Assembly: GCA_944375955.1 (NCBI GenBank)
Contig: CALWBE010000013.1
Coordinates: 1 to 64,000 of the forward strand
Direction: 5' to 3'
Origin: an uncultured Clostridia bacterium
GTDB taxonomy: Bacteria > Bacillota > Clostridia > Oscillospirales > CAG-382
DNA: 64,000 nt
Shown: piece after piece, positions 16,769-25,452 of the stretch
Layout of the letters: every line of letters begins with the position of its first letter
How positions within the stretch are numbered: the stretch's first letter is position 1
Notes under the pieces: model-generated
Seen by the model: only the letters and a program-made list of their open reading frames with translations
What the model was told of the DNA's origin: nothing
Database searches by the model: none
Program-made: the position numbers and the translations under genes

Positions 16769-18010
16769 ATGTCAAATATTAGTTCATCTGAAAAAAAGCT
16801 TGTTATGCTTTGTTCCGCAATATATTTTGTCAGCTATATCACAAGAATAAACTATGCCGCCGTCATGGCCGAATTTATAAAATGCACCGGTTTTTCAAAG
16901 GAATCTGCCTCTTTTGCACTTACCGGCATCGCTGTTTTTTACGGTGCCGGTCAGCTTTTCAGCGGATGGCTCGGAGACCGCGTAAAACCTAAAATACTTA
17001 TTTCTTCCGGACTTGCCGCTTCTGCCGCCATGAACCTTTTACTTCCATTCACAGCGGAATCGGTTTTTCTTCTCACCTCAGTATGGTGCATAAACGGACT
17101 TGCTCAAGCAATGATGTGGCCGCCTATTGTAAAGCTTTTATCGTCTTTTCTGTCAGCCGAGAAATATAAAAATGCCGCAGTAACAGTAAGCTGCGGCGCT
17201 CAGGCTGCGACTGTTTTTATTTATCTTATAACTCCGGTTTGTATCAGCTTTTCAGGCTGGAAACTTATATTTTTTATTTCTTCCGCAGCGGCAATTATTA
17301 TGGCACTGATCGTTGCTTTTAAAACTCCTGATATAGACATGCATCATGAAAAAAGTTCTAAAACAGAACAGAATTTATACAATCGCTCCGTAAATAAATC
17401 GGTAGTAAGTTTTCCGTACATAATGTTTTTCTTTATCCTAACTGCAACTGTCCTTCAAGGCATAATGCGCGACGGCGTTTCAAATTGGCTTCCTACATAT
17501 ATTGAAAATATATTTGAAATAGATACTTCTCTTGCGATTCTTTCAGGCGTACTGCCTTCTGTATTTGCCGTTATATGTTATAAAATAACCTTATATATCA
17601 GCAAAAAAACCTTCAAAAATGAAATGATATGCGCCGCTGCCGTTTTCAGTGCAGCCTTTGCCGCATCTGCTTTGCTTGCGCTTTTTCCTTCATCTGGAGT
17701 CGCTTTATCGGTAATTCTTTCTGCTCTTATAACGGGATGTATGCACGGAGTAAATGTTATACTCACCTGTATGATACCGCCTTATTTCTCCAAAACCGGA
17801 CACATAGCTTTTATTTCAGGGCTTATCAACTCATGCACTTATATCGGTAGTGCTTTGTCCGGTTACGGATTTGCCGTGATAGCACAGCGCAGCGGTTGGA
17901 ACTCTACTGTTGTAAGTTGGGCTGTCATATGTGCGATAGCTGCAGCTGTATGTTTTATTAACAGCAAAAAATGGCAGTCGTTTACTCTTAATTTTATTTC
18001 TCAAAAATAA
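16769..18010 (+). CDS. Major facilitator transporter, organophosphate:phosphate antiporter-like
   Basis: 413 residues with 12 predicted membrane segments. YFVSYITRINYAAVMAEF in helix 1 resembles the RxNxS-type opening of GlpT/UhpT-like proteins; GAGQLFSGWLGDRVKPK is the MFS loop 2-3 motif, and NGLAQAMMWPPIVKLLS matches helix 4 of the same family (WPP/WPxxxK). VLQGIMRDGVSNWLPTYIEN opens the second half. It likely imports a phosphorylated or anionic organic solute. The ribosome site is weak (GGGGCAG). The gene lies after the tandem repeat and about 160 bases before lexA; no terminator is visible between them. Confidence 0.8.
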   Translation: MSNISSSEKKLVMLCSAIYFVSYITRINYAAVMAEFIKCTGFSKESASFALTGIAVFYGAGQLFSGWLGDRVKPKILISSGLAASAAMNLLLPFTAESVFLLTSVWCINGLAQAMMWPPIVKLLSSFLSAEKYKNAAVTVSCGAQAATVFIYLITPVCISFSGWKLIFFISSAAAIIMALIVAFKTPDIDMHHEKSSKTEQNLYNRSVNKSVVSFPYIMFFFILTATVLQGIMRDGVSNWLPTYIENIFEIDTSLAILSGVLPSVFAVICYKITLYISKKTFKNEMICAAAVFSAAFAASALLALFPSSGVALSVILSALITGCMHGVNVILTCMIPPYFSKTGHIAFISGLINSCTYIGSALSGYGFAVIAQRSGWNSTVVSWAVICAIAAAVCFINSKKWQSFTLNFISQK

Positions 18011-18053
18011 TTATAAAACTGTAAATTAAATGTTACTATTCGGAAAACTTAAA

Positions 18054-18079
18054 GAACACTTGTTTACAAACAAATGTTT
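18054..18079 (+). promoter_or_regulatory. Two LexA-box-like palindromes
   Basis: GAACACTTGTTT (18054-18065) and AAACAAATGTTT (18068-18079) resemble the Gram-positive SOS box GAAC-N4-GTTC. They are spaced 14 bases centre to centre and overlap the -35 element of lexA, as expected for autorepression. Confidence 0.6.
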
Positions 18080-18091
18080 TTATGTTATACT
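18063..18091 (+). promoter_or_regulatory. lexA promoter
   Basis: TTTACA (18063-18068), a 17-base spacer and TATACT (18086-18091), covered by the two SOS-like boxes. Confidence 0.7.
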
Positions 18092-18167
18092 TTAAATATA
18101 ATTTACTAAAAATAAATATAATAGCAAAATGACACCGCGGCTGTAAGTGTAGGAAAGAAGGAAAACG

Positions 18168-18776
18168 ATGCCTGATCTTAAACCAAAAGAAAAAAGAGTT
18201 TTTGATTTTATAAAAGAATCCATTGCAAAAAACGGATTTGCACCGTCTGTCCGCGATATATGTAGCGCTCTGAACATAAAATCAACTTCAACCGTTCATA
18301 TGTATTTAAGACGATTAGAAGAAAAAGGCGCTATTGACCGCTGTGACGGCAAAAGCCGCGCTATACGCGTAGATTCTGCGGATACCGGGCACGGTGAAAA
18401 CACATACAGAGTGCCGGTTCTCGGTCAGGTAGCCGCCGGAGTACCCATTCTTACTATCGAAAATTTTGACGGTTATTTAGACTATACAACAATGAAAAAA
18501 TACGAGCGCGACTCTCTGTTTGCACTTAAAGTTTCAGGAACAAGTATGATAGAAGCAGGCATTCTTGACGGTGATTTTGTTGTTGTGGAACAGCGTACAT
18601 ATGCGGACAACGGCGATATTGTCGTCGCCATGATAGATGATTCCGCAACTGTAAAACGCTTTTTTAAAGAGAAGGGCAGATACCGTCTGCAGCCTGAAAA
18701 CTCAGAAATGGATCCGATTATAACAGACGAAGTATCAATACTCGGTAAAGTTGTCGCAAGTATAAGATATTATTGA
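18168..18776 (+). CDS. lexA: LexA repressor
   Basis: 202 residues. The winged helix-turn-helix occupies the N-terminus (PSVRDICSALNIKSTSTVHMYL). The self-cleavage site is Ala-Gly in GQVAAGVP near residue 88. The peptidase has Ser in KVSGTSMIEAGI (usually GDSM, here GTSM) and the general-base Lys in SATVKRFF. It represses DNA-damage genes until RecA-stimulated autocleavage. GAAGGA precedes the ATG, and the SOS-like boxes upstream indicate autoregulation. Confidence 0.95.
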   Translation: MPDLKPKEKRVFDFIKESIAKNGFAPSVRDICSALNIKSTSTVHMYLRRLEEKGAIDRCDGKSRAIRVDSADTGHGENTYRVPVLGQVAAGVPILTIENFDGYLDYTTMKKYERDSLFALKVSGTSMIEAGILDGDFVVVEQRTYADNGDIVVAMIDDSATVKRFFKEKGRYRLQPENSEMDPIITDEVSILGKVVASIRYY

Positions 18777-18880
18777 TTTCATGCGTAAAATAAATATTCG
18801 TAATCAAGTGAACTTGTTTTTCACAGGTTTGTATCCGAAGTGTTTTATATTAAGAAAATTTGTTTAAGACAAAACAATAT

Positions 18881-18924
18881 AAAAACAGCGGACGTCCACT
18901 TTTTTGCAGACGTCCGCTGTTTTT
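18881..18924. terminator. Bidirectional terminator between lexA and the YhaN-like gene
   Basis: AAAAACAGCGGACGTC pairs with GACGTCCGCTGTTTTT, a 16-bp stem around a 12-base loop. It ends both lexA and the long minus-strand operon. Confidence 0.9.
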
Positions 18925-18928
18925 ATAT

Positions 18929-21181
18929 TTACGGTTCAAGCTCAATTATATTTACGCCTGAATTATTCTTAAGCATATCCTTTTCACGCGTATGGCATGT
19001 AAAAATCAATATCTGATATTTTTCCGAGAGTTTTAGGAGTGCCGAAAGAATATTCGGCAATCTGCCGTCATCTATATGTGCGAACGCCTCGTCCAGAACT
19101 ATAACCGGTGCTTCATGAAACAGTATTTCACACAGGGATATCCTAAGCGCGAGATATGCCGCGTCCTGCGTTCCCTGACTTAAATATCCCGCCTCCCGCC
19201 GAACTCCTGCGTCGGTTATTCCTATGCCGCTGTTAGAATTATATATGTCAAGAGTGCTGTACTTGCCGCCTGTAAATATTTCAAACAACTCCCCTGCTCT
19301 TGAAGCGATTCGCGGAGATATACCGCCTTTCAGATCTCCGCACGCCTCCTCGAGAGCTTCAAGCGCCATTTCCGCGGCATCCGCTTTTTCATTAGCATCC
19401 TTAAGCATAGCTTCGGTAGCCTGCTTTTCGGCAAGTATTTCGGAAGGTTTTCTCACTGAAGACGCCGGAGCCGCCGCCTGCTTTATATATGTCTTTTCAA
19501 GATCTGACAGCGATGCGTTGGCTTTTTCGAAAAATTCATATTCTCTCTTTACAGTTTTTTTATCCCTTTCGGGAACATGTGTATAAAATTTCGCAGCGTC
19601 TGACAGCGCATGCAGATCATTTACGGCAAGAAAAGTATCATATATGCTGGCACATCGGTTTTTTTCTCTTTCCGCTGCTTCCAATTTCTCAAGAGCCGTC
19701 TTCATATTTTCTATAAATCCTGCAGCTGTATTCTCATCAGCTCCGAACGGCAAAAGCAGTTTGCGGAGCTTTTCCAGTGCCTCGCGCAAATTATCCTTTT
19801 TAGTCTCTTCCTCTGAAATAAAAAGCTTTTCCTTAGCTTCATACTCAATTATCATTCGGCGCGCGTCAGGCAAGCTTCCGGAGAACTCATAAAAATCGTC
19901 AAGATCCGTAAATCCGTGAGCCTTCAGCAGCGCGCGGATTCTCCCGTAATGCGACACTGCATAAATAATCATGGCAACCGCTGCCGCTCCGAATACCGCC
20001 GCCGCAGGAATTATAATATTTAAAACGCTTGCGCTTACCGGTATTATTTTGATAATTCTCGAAACAAGGCATATCCCAGACAACACCGCTAAAACCGCCG
20101 CGGCTATAAAAGCTCTTTTGCGCGAAGCTGAAATGGATTTTATCCTTTCGGACACCGCGTCTGTATTAGGAAGATTCTCTTCAGAAAATCTTGACAGTCC
20201 GTCAAGCGCTTTTATTTTTTCCTCTTTTTCTCTGCGTGCTTTTTTCAAGTTCTCTTCCGCCTCGCAGTATGCCTCTTTCGTTCTTAAATAATTGCCGTAT
20301 GCCTCCGTAATTTTAACAGTTGTTTCACGATCGCATATTATTCCGTTAAACTCAACCGATTTTTCTGCGTTTCGGTATTCCGCCTCCGCCGCATCAAGCG
20401 CTCTTTTCGCGTCCATTACCTTCTGGAGCAGATTATTTGCTTCATATCCTTCGATATTTCTAAGCTCGGCTTCAAGCGTATCCATTTTTTCTTTATTGTA
20501 TACTATCTTATTTTTTATCTCTATAAGCTTTGCTTCCGCAGCAAGCAGCGTCTTATGCATTTCCGACGCTTCGTCAAAGCTATACCTCAGCTCGCGTATT
20601 CTGTTCTCAAGCTCAAAACACATACCGGTTTTTCGCTGCCTGCTTCTGTAAACATTGCGATAATCAACTAATTTTTTTCTCGCCTTTTCTATATCTATAT
20701 TCTCATCCGCTGAATATACCGTGTTTTGAATTATATCCGAAAGATTTGACATTCGGTCTGCCGATATGTCGTTTTGTCGTATAAACGCAATCTTGGCAAA
20801 TGCCGCTTCATCCATTCCGAGTATCGCTTCTCCGGGTTCCTTTCCGAAACTGCAGTCCTTCCCTGTCTCATCCGTTATTTTCAATATGTTTTTTGAACCT
20901 TGGATCTGCCGTTCTATACGGCACTCGCCTCCGCTGTATGACACAATCGCCGAACCCATAACAGCTCCGCCGTTCCATGGCAAATATTTCAGTTTGTCAT
21001 TTGTCTGAACCGATCTGGTCTTCTGGGAAGAAAATCCGTATAAAATATAATTTATAAACGACGAAAGCGTACTTTTTCCTGATTCATTTTTCCCGTATAC
21101 GACATTAAGTCCATCCGAAAATTCAAATCCGCGTTTTTCAAATTTGCCGAATGATCCTATAAATACTTTTTTTAACCTCAT
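18929..21181 (-). CDS. YhaN/SbcC-like AAA ATPase with central coiled coil and membrane hairpin
   Basis: 750 residues. Walker A GKNESGKST at about residue 31-39; GKFEKRGFEF and the following strand match the AAA_27 (YhaN) N-terminus. Coiled coil spans about 195-345 and 435-620. Between the arms sit two hydrophobic segments (about 350-410, for example AFIAAAVLAVLSGICL), a feature of YhaN-like proteins and not of SbcC. The ABC signature is LSQGTQDAAYLALR, Walker B is PVIVLDEAFAHIDD and the H-loop is FTCHTREKD. A role in DNA-end handling at the membrane is inferred from the family. The usual partner nuclease (YhaO/SbcD type) is not adjacent; instead the gene follows a DnaD-domain gene by 5 bases and ends the murD operon. 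Confidence 0.8.
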   Translation of the reverse strand: MRLKKVFIGSFGKFEKRGFEFSDGLNVVYGKNESGKSTLSSFINYILYGFSSQKTRSVQTNDKLKYLPWNGGAVMGSAIVSYSGGECRIERQIQGSKNILKITDETGKDCSFGKEPGEAILGMDEAAFAKIAFIRQNDISADRMSNLSDIIQNTVYSADENIDIEKARKKLVDYRNVYRSRQRKTGMCFELENRIRELRYSFDEASEMHKTLLAAEAKLIEIKNKIVYNKEKMDTLEAELRNIEGYEANNLLQKVMDAKRALDAAEAEYRNAEKSVEFNGIICDRETTVKITEAYGNYLRTKEAYCEAEENLKKARREKEEKIKALDGLSRFSEENLPNTDAVSERIKSISASRKRAFIAAAVLAVLSGICLVSRIIKIIPVSASVLNIIIPAAAVFGAAAVAMIIYAVSHYGRIRALLKAHGFTDLDDFYEFSGSLPDARRMIIEYEAKEKLFISEEETKKDNLREALEKLRKLLLPFGADENTAAGFIENMKTALEKLEAAEREKNRCASIYDTFLAVNDLHALSDAAKFYTHVPERDKKTVKREYEFFEKANASLSDLEKTYIKQAAAPASSVRKPSEILAEKQATEAMLKDANEKADAAEMALEALEEACGDLKGGISPRIASRAGELFEIFTGGKYSTLDIYNSNSGIGITDAGVRREAGYLSQGTQDAAYLALRISLCEILFHEAPVIVLDEAFAHIDDGRLPNILSALLKLSEKYQILIFTCHTREKDMLKNNSGVNIIELEP

Positions 21182-21186
21182 AACTA

Positions 21187-22131
21187 TTACCTATTTCCCG
21201 TTAAATCGCCATCCGGCTTTTCAGTAAAGTCCTCTAATCTGAAAGCTCCGTTTCCGCCGTCTTTCCCGATTTTTACAATATCATCTTCTGAAAACGGCAT
21301 CTGCCCTTCTATATCCGATAAGCTCTTTATTCCCTGAGATTTCCAATTATCGATAATTTTCGACATATAAACAAGCGACGGCTTAGATATGTTATTTATT
21401 GTCCGCTCATATGCCGCAGCTATAAGTTCTTCGGAAATTCCGTCTGCCGTAAACTGCTCTATTATCTTTTTTTCCTTTGCGGTAAATCCTCTGTTCTCAC
21501 ACCCTATTATGCGCCTTATTTTCGTCTCTACTGTCCTTTCCTTCGCTTTTCGGTCTATGTATTCCTCTAATTTTTCATATGTGTCTATCCCGTCTTCGTC
21601 ATGCATATGTACGGCAGTACGCTCTATATATCTTACGCTTTTCTTTCCCTCGGATACGCAATATTCTATTATCCCCATGACAAGCTCGCAGCTCATTGAC
21701 ATCGCGTCTACAAGCGAATATAAGCCTGCCTGCTCTCCCGGAGTCAAAATTTTTTCAAGCTTCATTGATGCAAAATTCAATAACGAACGGATATCTTCGT
21801 TGCTTTCTATCGCATCGGCAAGTTCTCCCGAAGAATATGATATGCTCTTTTCCGACGGCTTGGTTTCAGATACTATCCGCACCGGCGGCGTTTCATCTTT
21901 TTTATATGTAATAATTCCTGTTCCCCGCCAAAATGCCAGCGCCGAATATACTTCACTCTCTGTTATTCCCACCGCCGCCGCAATATCCGCTTCATTTCCG
22001 GTCATGCCGCACGATGCAAAAATATGAAATAATACGCGCAGTTCCGCTGTCCCGGCATTTTTTATATGTTTTTCCGCTTCCTTCGGCATAATGAAAACCG
22101 AGGAAAAAACACTGTTTTCAAACTTTATCAT
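21187..22131 (-). CDS. DnaD-domain protein
   Basis: 314 residues. The N-terminal third is a winged-helix region (AELRVLFHIFASCG, then VGITESEVYSALAFWRGTGII). Two helical DnaD/DnaB_2-type domains follow: LTPGEQAGLYSLVDAMSMS and FTAKEKKIIEQFTADGI with the closing YxxKIIxxW pattern in MSKIIDNWKSQGI. Such proteins help load the replicative helicase or act at phage and primosome origins. In many Clostridia a DnaD protein is followed by a DnaC-like loader; here a YhaN-like ATPase takes that place. Confidence 0.8.
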   Translation of the reverse strand: MIKFENSVFSSVFIMPKEAEKHIKNAGTAELRVLFHIFASCGMTGNEADIAAAVGITESEVYSALAFWRGTGIITYKKDETPPVRIVSETKPSEKSISYSSGELADAIESNEDIRSLLNFASMKLEKILTPGEQAGLYSLVDAMSMSCELVMGIIEYCVSEGKKSVRYIERTAVHMHDEDGIDTYEKLEEYIDRKAKERTVETKIRRIIGCENRGFTAKEKKIIEQFTADGISEELIAAAYERTINNISKPSLVYMSKIIDNWKSQGIKSLSDIEGQMPFSEDDIVKIGKDGGNGAFRLEDFTEKPDGDLTGNR

Positions 22132-22134
22132 TTT

Positions 22135-23382
22135 TTACTCTCCGGATATTTTTTCAGCTGCAAGCAAAATCCCCAGCTTGCCGCTTTCATATGTAAGTCC
22201 CCCCTGAAGATATGCCGTGTACGGCTGCCTCATCGGTCCGTCGGCTGACAGCTCTATTGACGCTCCTGAAGTAAAAGCGCCCGCCGCCATCACAACCGCA
22301 TCTTCATAACCCGGCATATCCCATGCCTCAGGTGTAACATGCGAATCAACAGGAGATCCGCTCTGTATTCCGGCACAAAATTTTAAAAGCCGGTCGGCAC
22401 TGCCTAAAGTTACCGTCTGCACAATATCATGACGTTCTTCTTCCGCCAAAGGATATACGCTGTAACCTAACCTCTCAAACAGCTTCGCAGCAAACACCGC
22501 TGTTTTTAATGCCTGACATACTGTATGCGGAGCATAAAAAAGTCCTTTATACATGCTCTTTGTCTGACCTAAACTTGCTCCCGCTTCCTTTCCGATCCCA
22601 GGTGTAGTAAGCCTATATGAAATAAGCTCTATCGCTTTTTTTGTGCCCGCCATATATCCGCCTGTCTCAGCCATGCCGCCTCCGGCATTTTTTATAAGCG
22701 ATCCTACTGCTACATCTGCTCCGTAATATGTGGGCTCATGCAGATCGCAAAACTCTCCGTAACAATTGTCTACGAAAACCACAACGTCAGGATTTATATC
22801 ATGCGCCGCTTTTGCAGCTTCTCCTATTTCACTTGATGACAGAGTCGGACGTACCGCATATCCCTTTGAACGCTGTATATAAACCATTTTTATGCTTTTA
22901 TCTCTTTTAAGCTCACGGCACATCGACTCAATATCTATTCCGCCATCCATTTCGATTCCGCGGTATTTTATCCCATAGTCAGCAAGAGATCCCATTCCTT
23001 TTCCGCGCAGACCTATTACCTCATCAAGTGTATCATAAGGTTTCCCGGTCACTGAAAGCATTGTGTCTCCTGTACGGAGTATTCCGAAAAGTCCGATACA
23101 TAAAGCCTGAGTGCCTGATATTATATTGTGGCGCACAACTGCATCCTCAGCCTCGAAAACTCTTGCAAAAACTGCGTCGAGCGTATCTCTGCCCCGGTCA
23201 TCATAACCGTAACCGGTCGTAGGACAAAAATGAGATTCCGAAACCTGATATTCGCGAAATGCTTCCATTACTCGCATCTGTATACGAAATGCATTTTCCT
23301 CTATTCTGCCAAAAATGCCGGCTTTTATAAGCTCTCTTTCGGTCTCCTCTGCTATTTTAAGCCATTTTTCGGTATCTTTCAT
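22135..23382 (-). CDS. PLP-dependent methionine gamma-lyase-like protein (YnbB/aluminium-resistance family)
   Basis: 415 residues of the fold type I Cys/Met-metabolism relatives. RHNIISGTQALCIGLFG is the phosphate-binding region, VFVDNCYGEF carries the cofactor-contacting Asp, and GSLIKNAGGGMAETGGY holds the Schiff-base Lys. GYGYDDRGRDTLD near residue 57 is characteristic of this family. The true substrate is not known. The start ATG overlaps the stop of the preceding M42-like gene by 4 bases (ATGA). It is part of the murD operon. Confidence 0.85.
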   Translation of the reverse strand: MKDTEKWLKIAEETERELIKAGIFGRIEENAFRIQMRVMEAFREYQVSESHFCPTTGYGYDDRGRDTLDAVFARVFEAEDAVVRHNIISGTQALCIGLFGILRTGDTMLSVTGKPYDTLDEVIGLRGKGMGSLADYGIKYRGIEMDGGIDIESMCRELKRDKSIKMVYIQRSKGYAVRPTLSSSEIGEAAKAAHDINPDVVVFVDNCYGEFCDLHEPTYYGADVAVGSLIKNAGGGMAETGGYMAGTKKAIELISYRLTTPGIGKEAGASLGQTKSMYKGLFYAPHTVCQALKTAVFAAKLFERLGYSVYPLAEEERHDIVQTVTLGSADRLLKFCAGIQSGSPVDSHVTPEAWDMPGYEDAVVMAAGAFTSGASIELSADGPMRQPYTAYLQGGLTYESGKLGILLAAEKISGE

Positions 23383-24395
23383 CTATTTTCCTCGCTTTTT
23401 TCATCACTGAATATAAGAAATGCACATGCCGCCGCTGCTGCTCCGCGAAGATCACGAAGATCACATTTTGATGTCCCGACCTTCTTATTCGACGCAGATA
23501 TCCCGATTATCCCCGTTTTCGTTCCCTCTGATATAAACGGCGCTATCATTGAAATTTCATCTTTTTCCGTTTCCGCACAAAGCTGATATGATATTCCTAT
23601 ACCCTCAGCCGCCTCTTCCAATCCGCCGGTTACATAATCTGAACACCTGCCTCTTCCGTCCGAAAATGCTATCACCGGCCCTGCGCCTGTCTTTGTACGT
23701 CCTTCGGGGATAAGTTTAAACGCTATAGCTATGTCAGCTCCGACTGTATATGCCGCACACTTCTCGCCGCGGGCACCGAGAAGATGCTGCGCAGCAAATA
23801 TATAATAAACGTCAAATGAAAAAGATCCGGCGCATTTCGCTATATCTATTAAGCTTAAGCAGAATATTTTTGAAGATAAGCCGTTTAAACAAATTCCGTT
23901 ATCTCCAAAAAAGACCGGCGGATCATCCGCGCATATAAAATCTCCTTCGGATATATCACGGTTTTTATCTTCTGTTTCAAGATAAAAGCTGTCTTCACCT
24001 ATCTTATCAGTATCAGAACTGTCTGAAAGCAAAACTCCGCGGTATATGCTTTTTCCTTTTTCTATCTGAAATGCTTCTCTTCCGCAAAGTCTTGCATAAA
24101 ACGGATTCCCTATTCCGTGCAGACGTATTTTACCCTCGCTTTTTGTGTCTGCCGCAACAAAGCCTGCTTCATCCGCCGCCGCTATAAGAGCAATTTTTTC
24201 GGCATTTTCAGCTCCGCTTCTTTTAACCGCGATAACATTTCCGATATCATCGGCAAATATATCGTCGCAAAAGTCCGAAAGTTCTTTTTTTACATACTCA
24301 TACATCGAGTTATTCTTTTTGTCAAGACTTCCGCTGACTGTCTTTATTGAATAAAGCTTCTCTATTTTTTTTCTGTTTTCCGTATTTATACTCAT
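23379..24395 (-). CDS. Degenerate M42 peptidase-like protein (probable pseudoenzyme)
   Basis: 338 residues that align along their length with the two M42 peptidases immediately upstream, but with the metal site lost. AHxDEVG is AAADEAG; the DDR motif is replaced by LNGLSSK; EELGLRG is QHLLGARG; the late His is missing (KKVGTSKCD in place of xxHS). Only an Asp equivalent (GADIAIA) seems kept. The frame is intact with normal codon use, a good ribosome region (GAGAGG) and tight operon spacing, so it is not a dead pseudogene by appearance. It may be a structural or regulatory subunit of the large hollow particles that M42 enzymes form. That role is inference. Confidence 0.75.
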   Translation of the reverse strand: MSINTENRKKIEKLYSIKTVSGSLDKKNNSMYEYVKKELSDFCDDIFADDIGNVIAVKRSGAENAEKIALIAAADEAGFVAADTKSEGKIRLHGIGNPFYARLCGREAFQIEKGKSIYRGVLLSDSSDTDKIGEDSFYLETEDKNRDISEGDFICADDPPVFFGDNGICLNGLSSKIFCLSLIDIAKCAGSFSFDVYYIFAAQHLLGARGEKCAAYTVGADIAIAFKLIPEGRTKTGAGPVIAFSDGRGRCSDYVTGGLEEAAEGIGISYQLCAETEKDEISMIAPFISEGTKTGIIGISASNKKVGTSKCDLRDLRGAAAAACAFLIFSDEKSEENR

Positions 24396-24420
24396 TTTAA
24401 AATTCGCCTCTCATTCGGAA

Positions 24421-25452
24421 TTACAATCCAGCCGCTTCATCGGATACCGCAAAAAGCAGCTTCTCAACCTCATCTATATCGCTTTTTTTAGCTATACTGC
24501 AGGCAGAATGAATATATCTTGTAGGAACCGCAAGTCCCAGTGTGCGGCATCCTCCGGCAATACGCGTATAAGAACCAGCGTCAGTTCCTCCGGCAATTTT
24601 TGTTTTTGTCTGACAAATGATCCCTTTTTTTTCAGCAATAGCTCTTGCTTTTCTGTAAAGGTCTGCTGAATATACAGCCGAGCCGTCCATAAACGGAACA
24701 ACCGCGCCCCCTCCTACAAGGCATGTCCTTTGAGAACCTGTTACTCCGTAAACATCACCGGCTGTAGTACACTCAAGATTTATGCACAAATCGGGTTTTA
24801 TTCTTTCCGCAACCGTCTGCGAACCACGAAGCCCGAGCTCTTCTCCGACACAAAATGCAAAATATCCGTCATGCTCTATACCTCTTTCCATAAGCGATAT
24901 AAGCATTGCGCAGCCTGCTCTGTCATCAAGCGCTTTTGCCTTTATCATTCCGCTTCCTAATTCTTCATATCCGCTGTCAAAAACCGCGTAATCCGCGTAT
25001 ACTCCAAGTTCTTCCGCTTCCTCCCGGCTTTTCGCTCCTATATCTATAAAAAGCGACTTATGCTCAGGTATTTTTTCACTTTCCTCTTTTTCCAGAAGAT
25101 GCACGGGTTTTACGGCAATAATACCGGGTATTTTCTTTTTCCCTATCAATACCTGTCTTCCGGTATAAACAAGAACACTCATTCCTATCTGTTCAAACAG
25201 CAGCCTTCCGTCATCTTCAATATGAGTTATAACAAAACCTACCTCGTCGGCATGGCATGAATAAAGTATCCTCTTATTGTTTTCACATTTGCCGAGACGT
25301 CCTTTTTTATAAGCGATAAGATTACCTGCTCTGTCATATTCAAGTCCGTCCGAATATTGCCTGATCCTTTCTTCAATAAACTTCAGCACTTCGCTCTCAT
25401 ACCCGGAAACTCCGCTTTTTTGGCAAAGATCTTTTAAAAGTTCATAATTCAT
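24421..25452 (-). CDS. M42 family aminopeptidase
   Basis: 343 residues from the ATG at 25452, chosen for AAGGAG 9 bases upstream; the start overlaps the previous M42 stop by 11 bases. All metal ligands are present: CHADEVGF, LDDRAGC, VGEELGLRGS, NLECTTAG and RYIHSACS, plus GGTDAGS. These enzymes are cobalt/zinc aminopeptidases that assemble as tetrahedral dodecamers and trim peptides in the cytoplasm. An intact partner lies upstream and a ligand-less relative downstream. Confidence 0.88.
   Translation of the reverse strand: MNYELLKDLCQKSGVSGYESEVLKFIEERIRQYSDGLEYDRAGNLIAYKKGRLGKCENNKRILYSCHADEVGFVITHIEDDGRLLFEQIGMSVLVYTGRQVLIGKKKIPGIIAVKPVHLLEKEESEKIPEHKSLFIDIGAKSREEAEELGVYADYAVFDSGYEELGSGMIKAKALDDRAGCAMLISLMERGIEHDGYFAFCVGEELGLRGSQTVAERIKPDLCINLECTTAGDVYGVTGSQRTCLVGGGAVVPFMDGSAVYSADLYRKARAIAEKKGIICQTKTKIAGGTDAGSYTRIAGGCRTLGLAVPTRYIHSACSIAKKSDIDEVEKLLFAVSDEAAGL

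Noticed and set aside
19224-20651. Several plus-strand frames over the YhaN-like gene
   Set aside because: They mirror the coiled-coil coding region, have no start signals and overlap a gene with full motif support.
23379-24395. Calling the third M42-like gene a dead pseudogene
   Set aside because: The frame is intact, length is normal and spacing is tight; loss of ligands alone fits a pseudoenzyme better.
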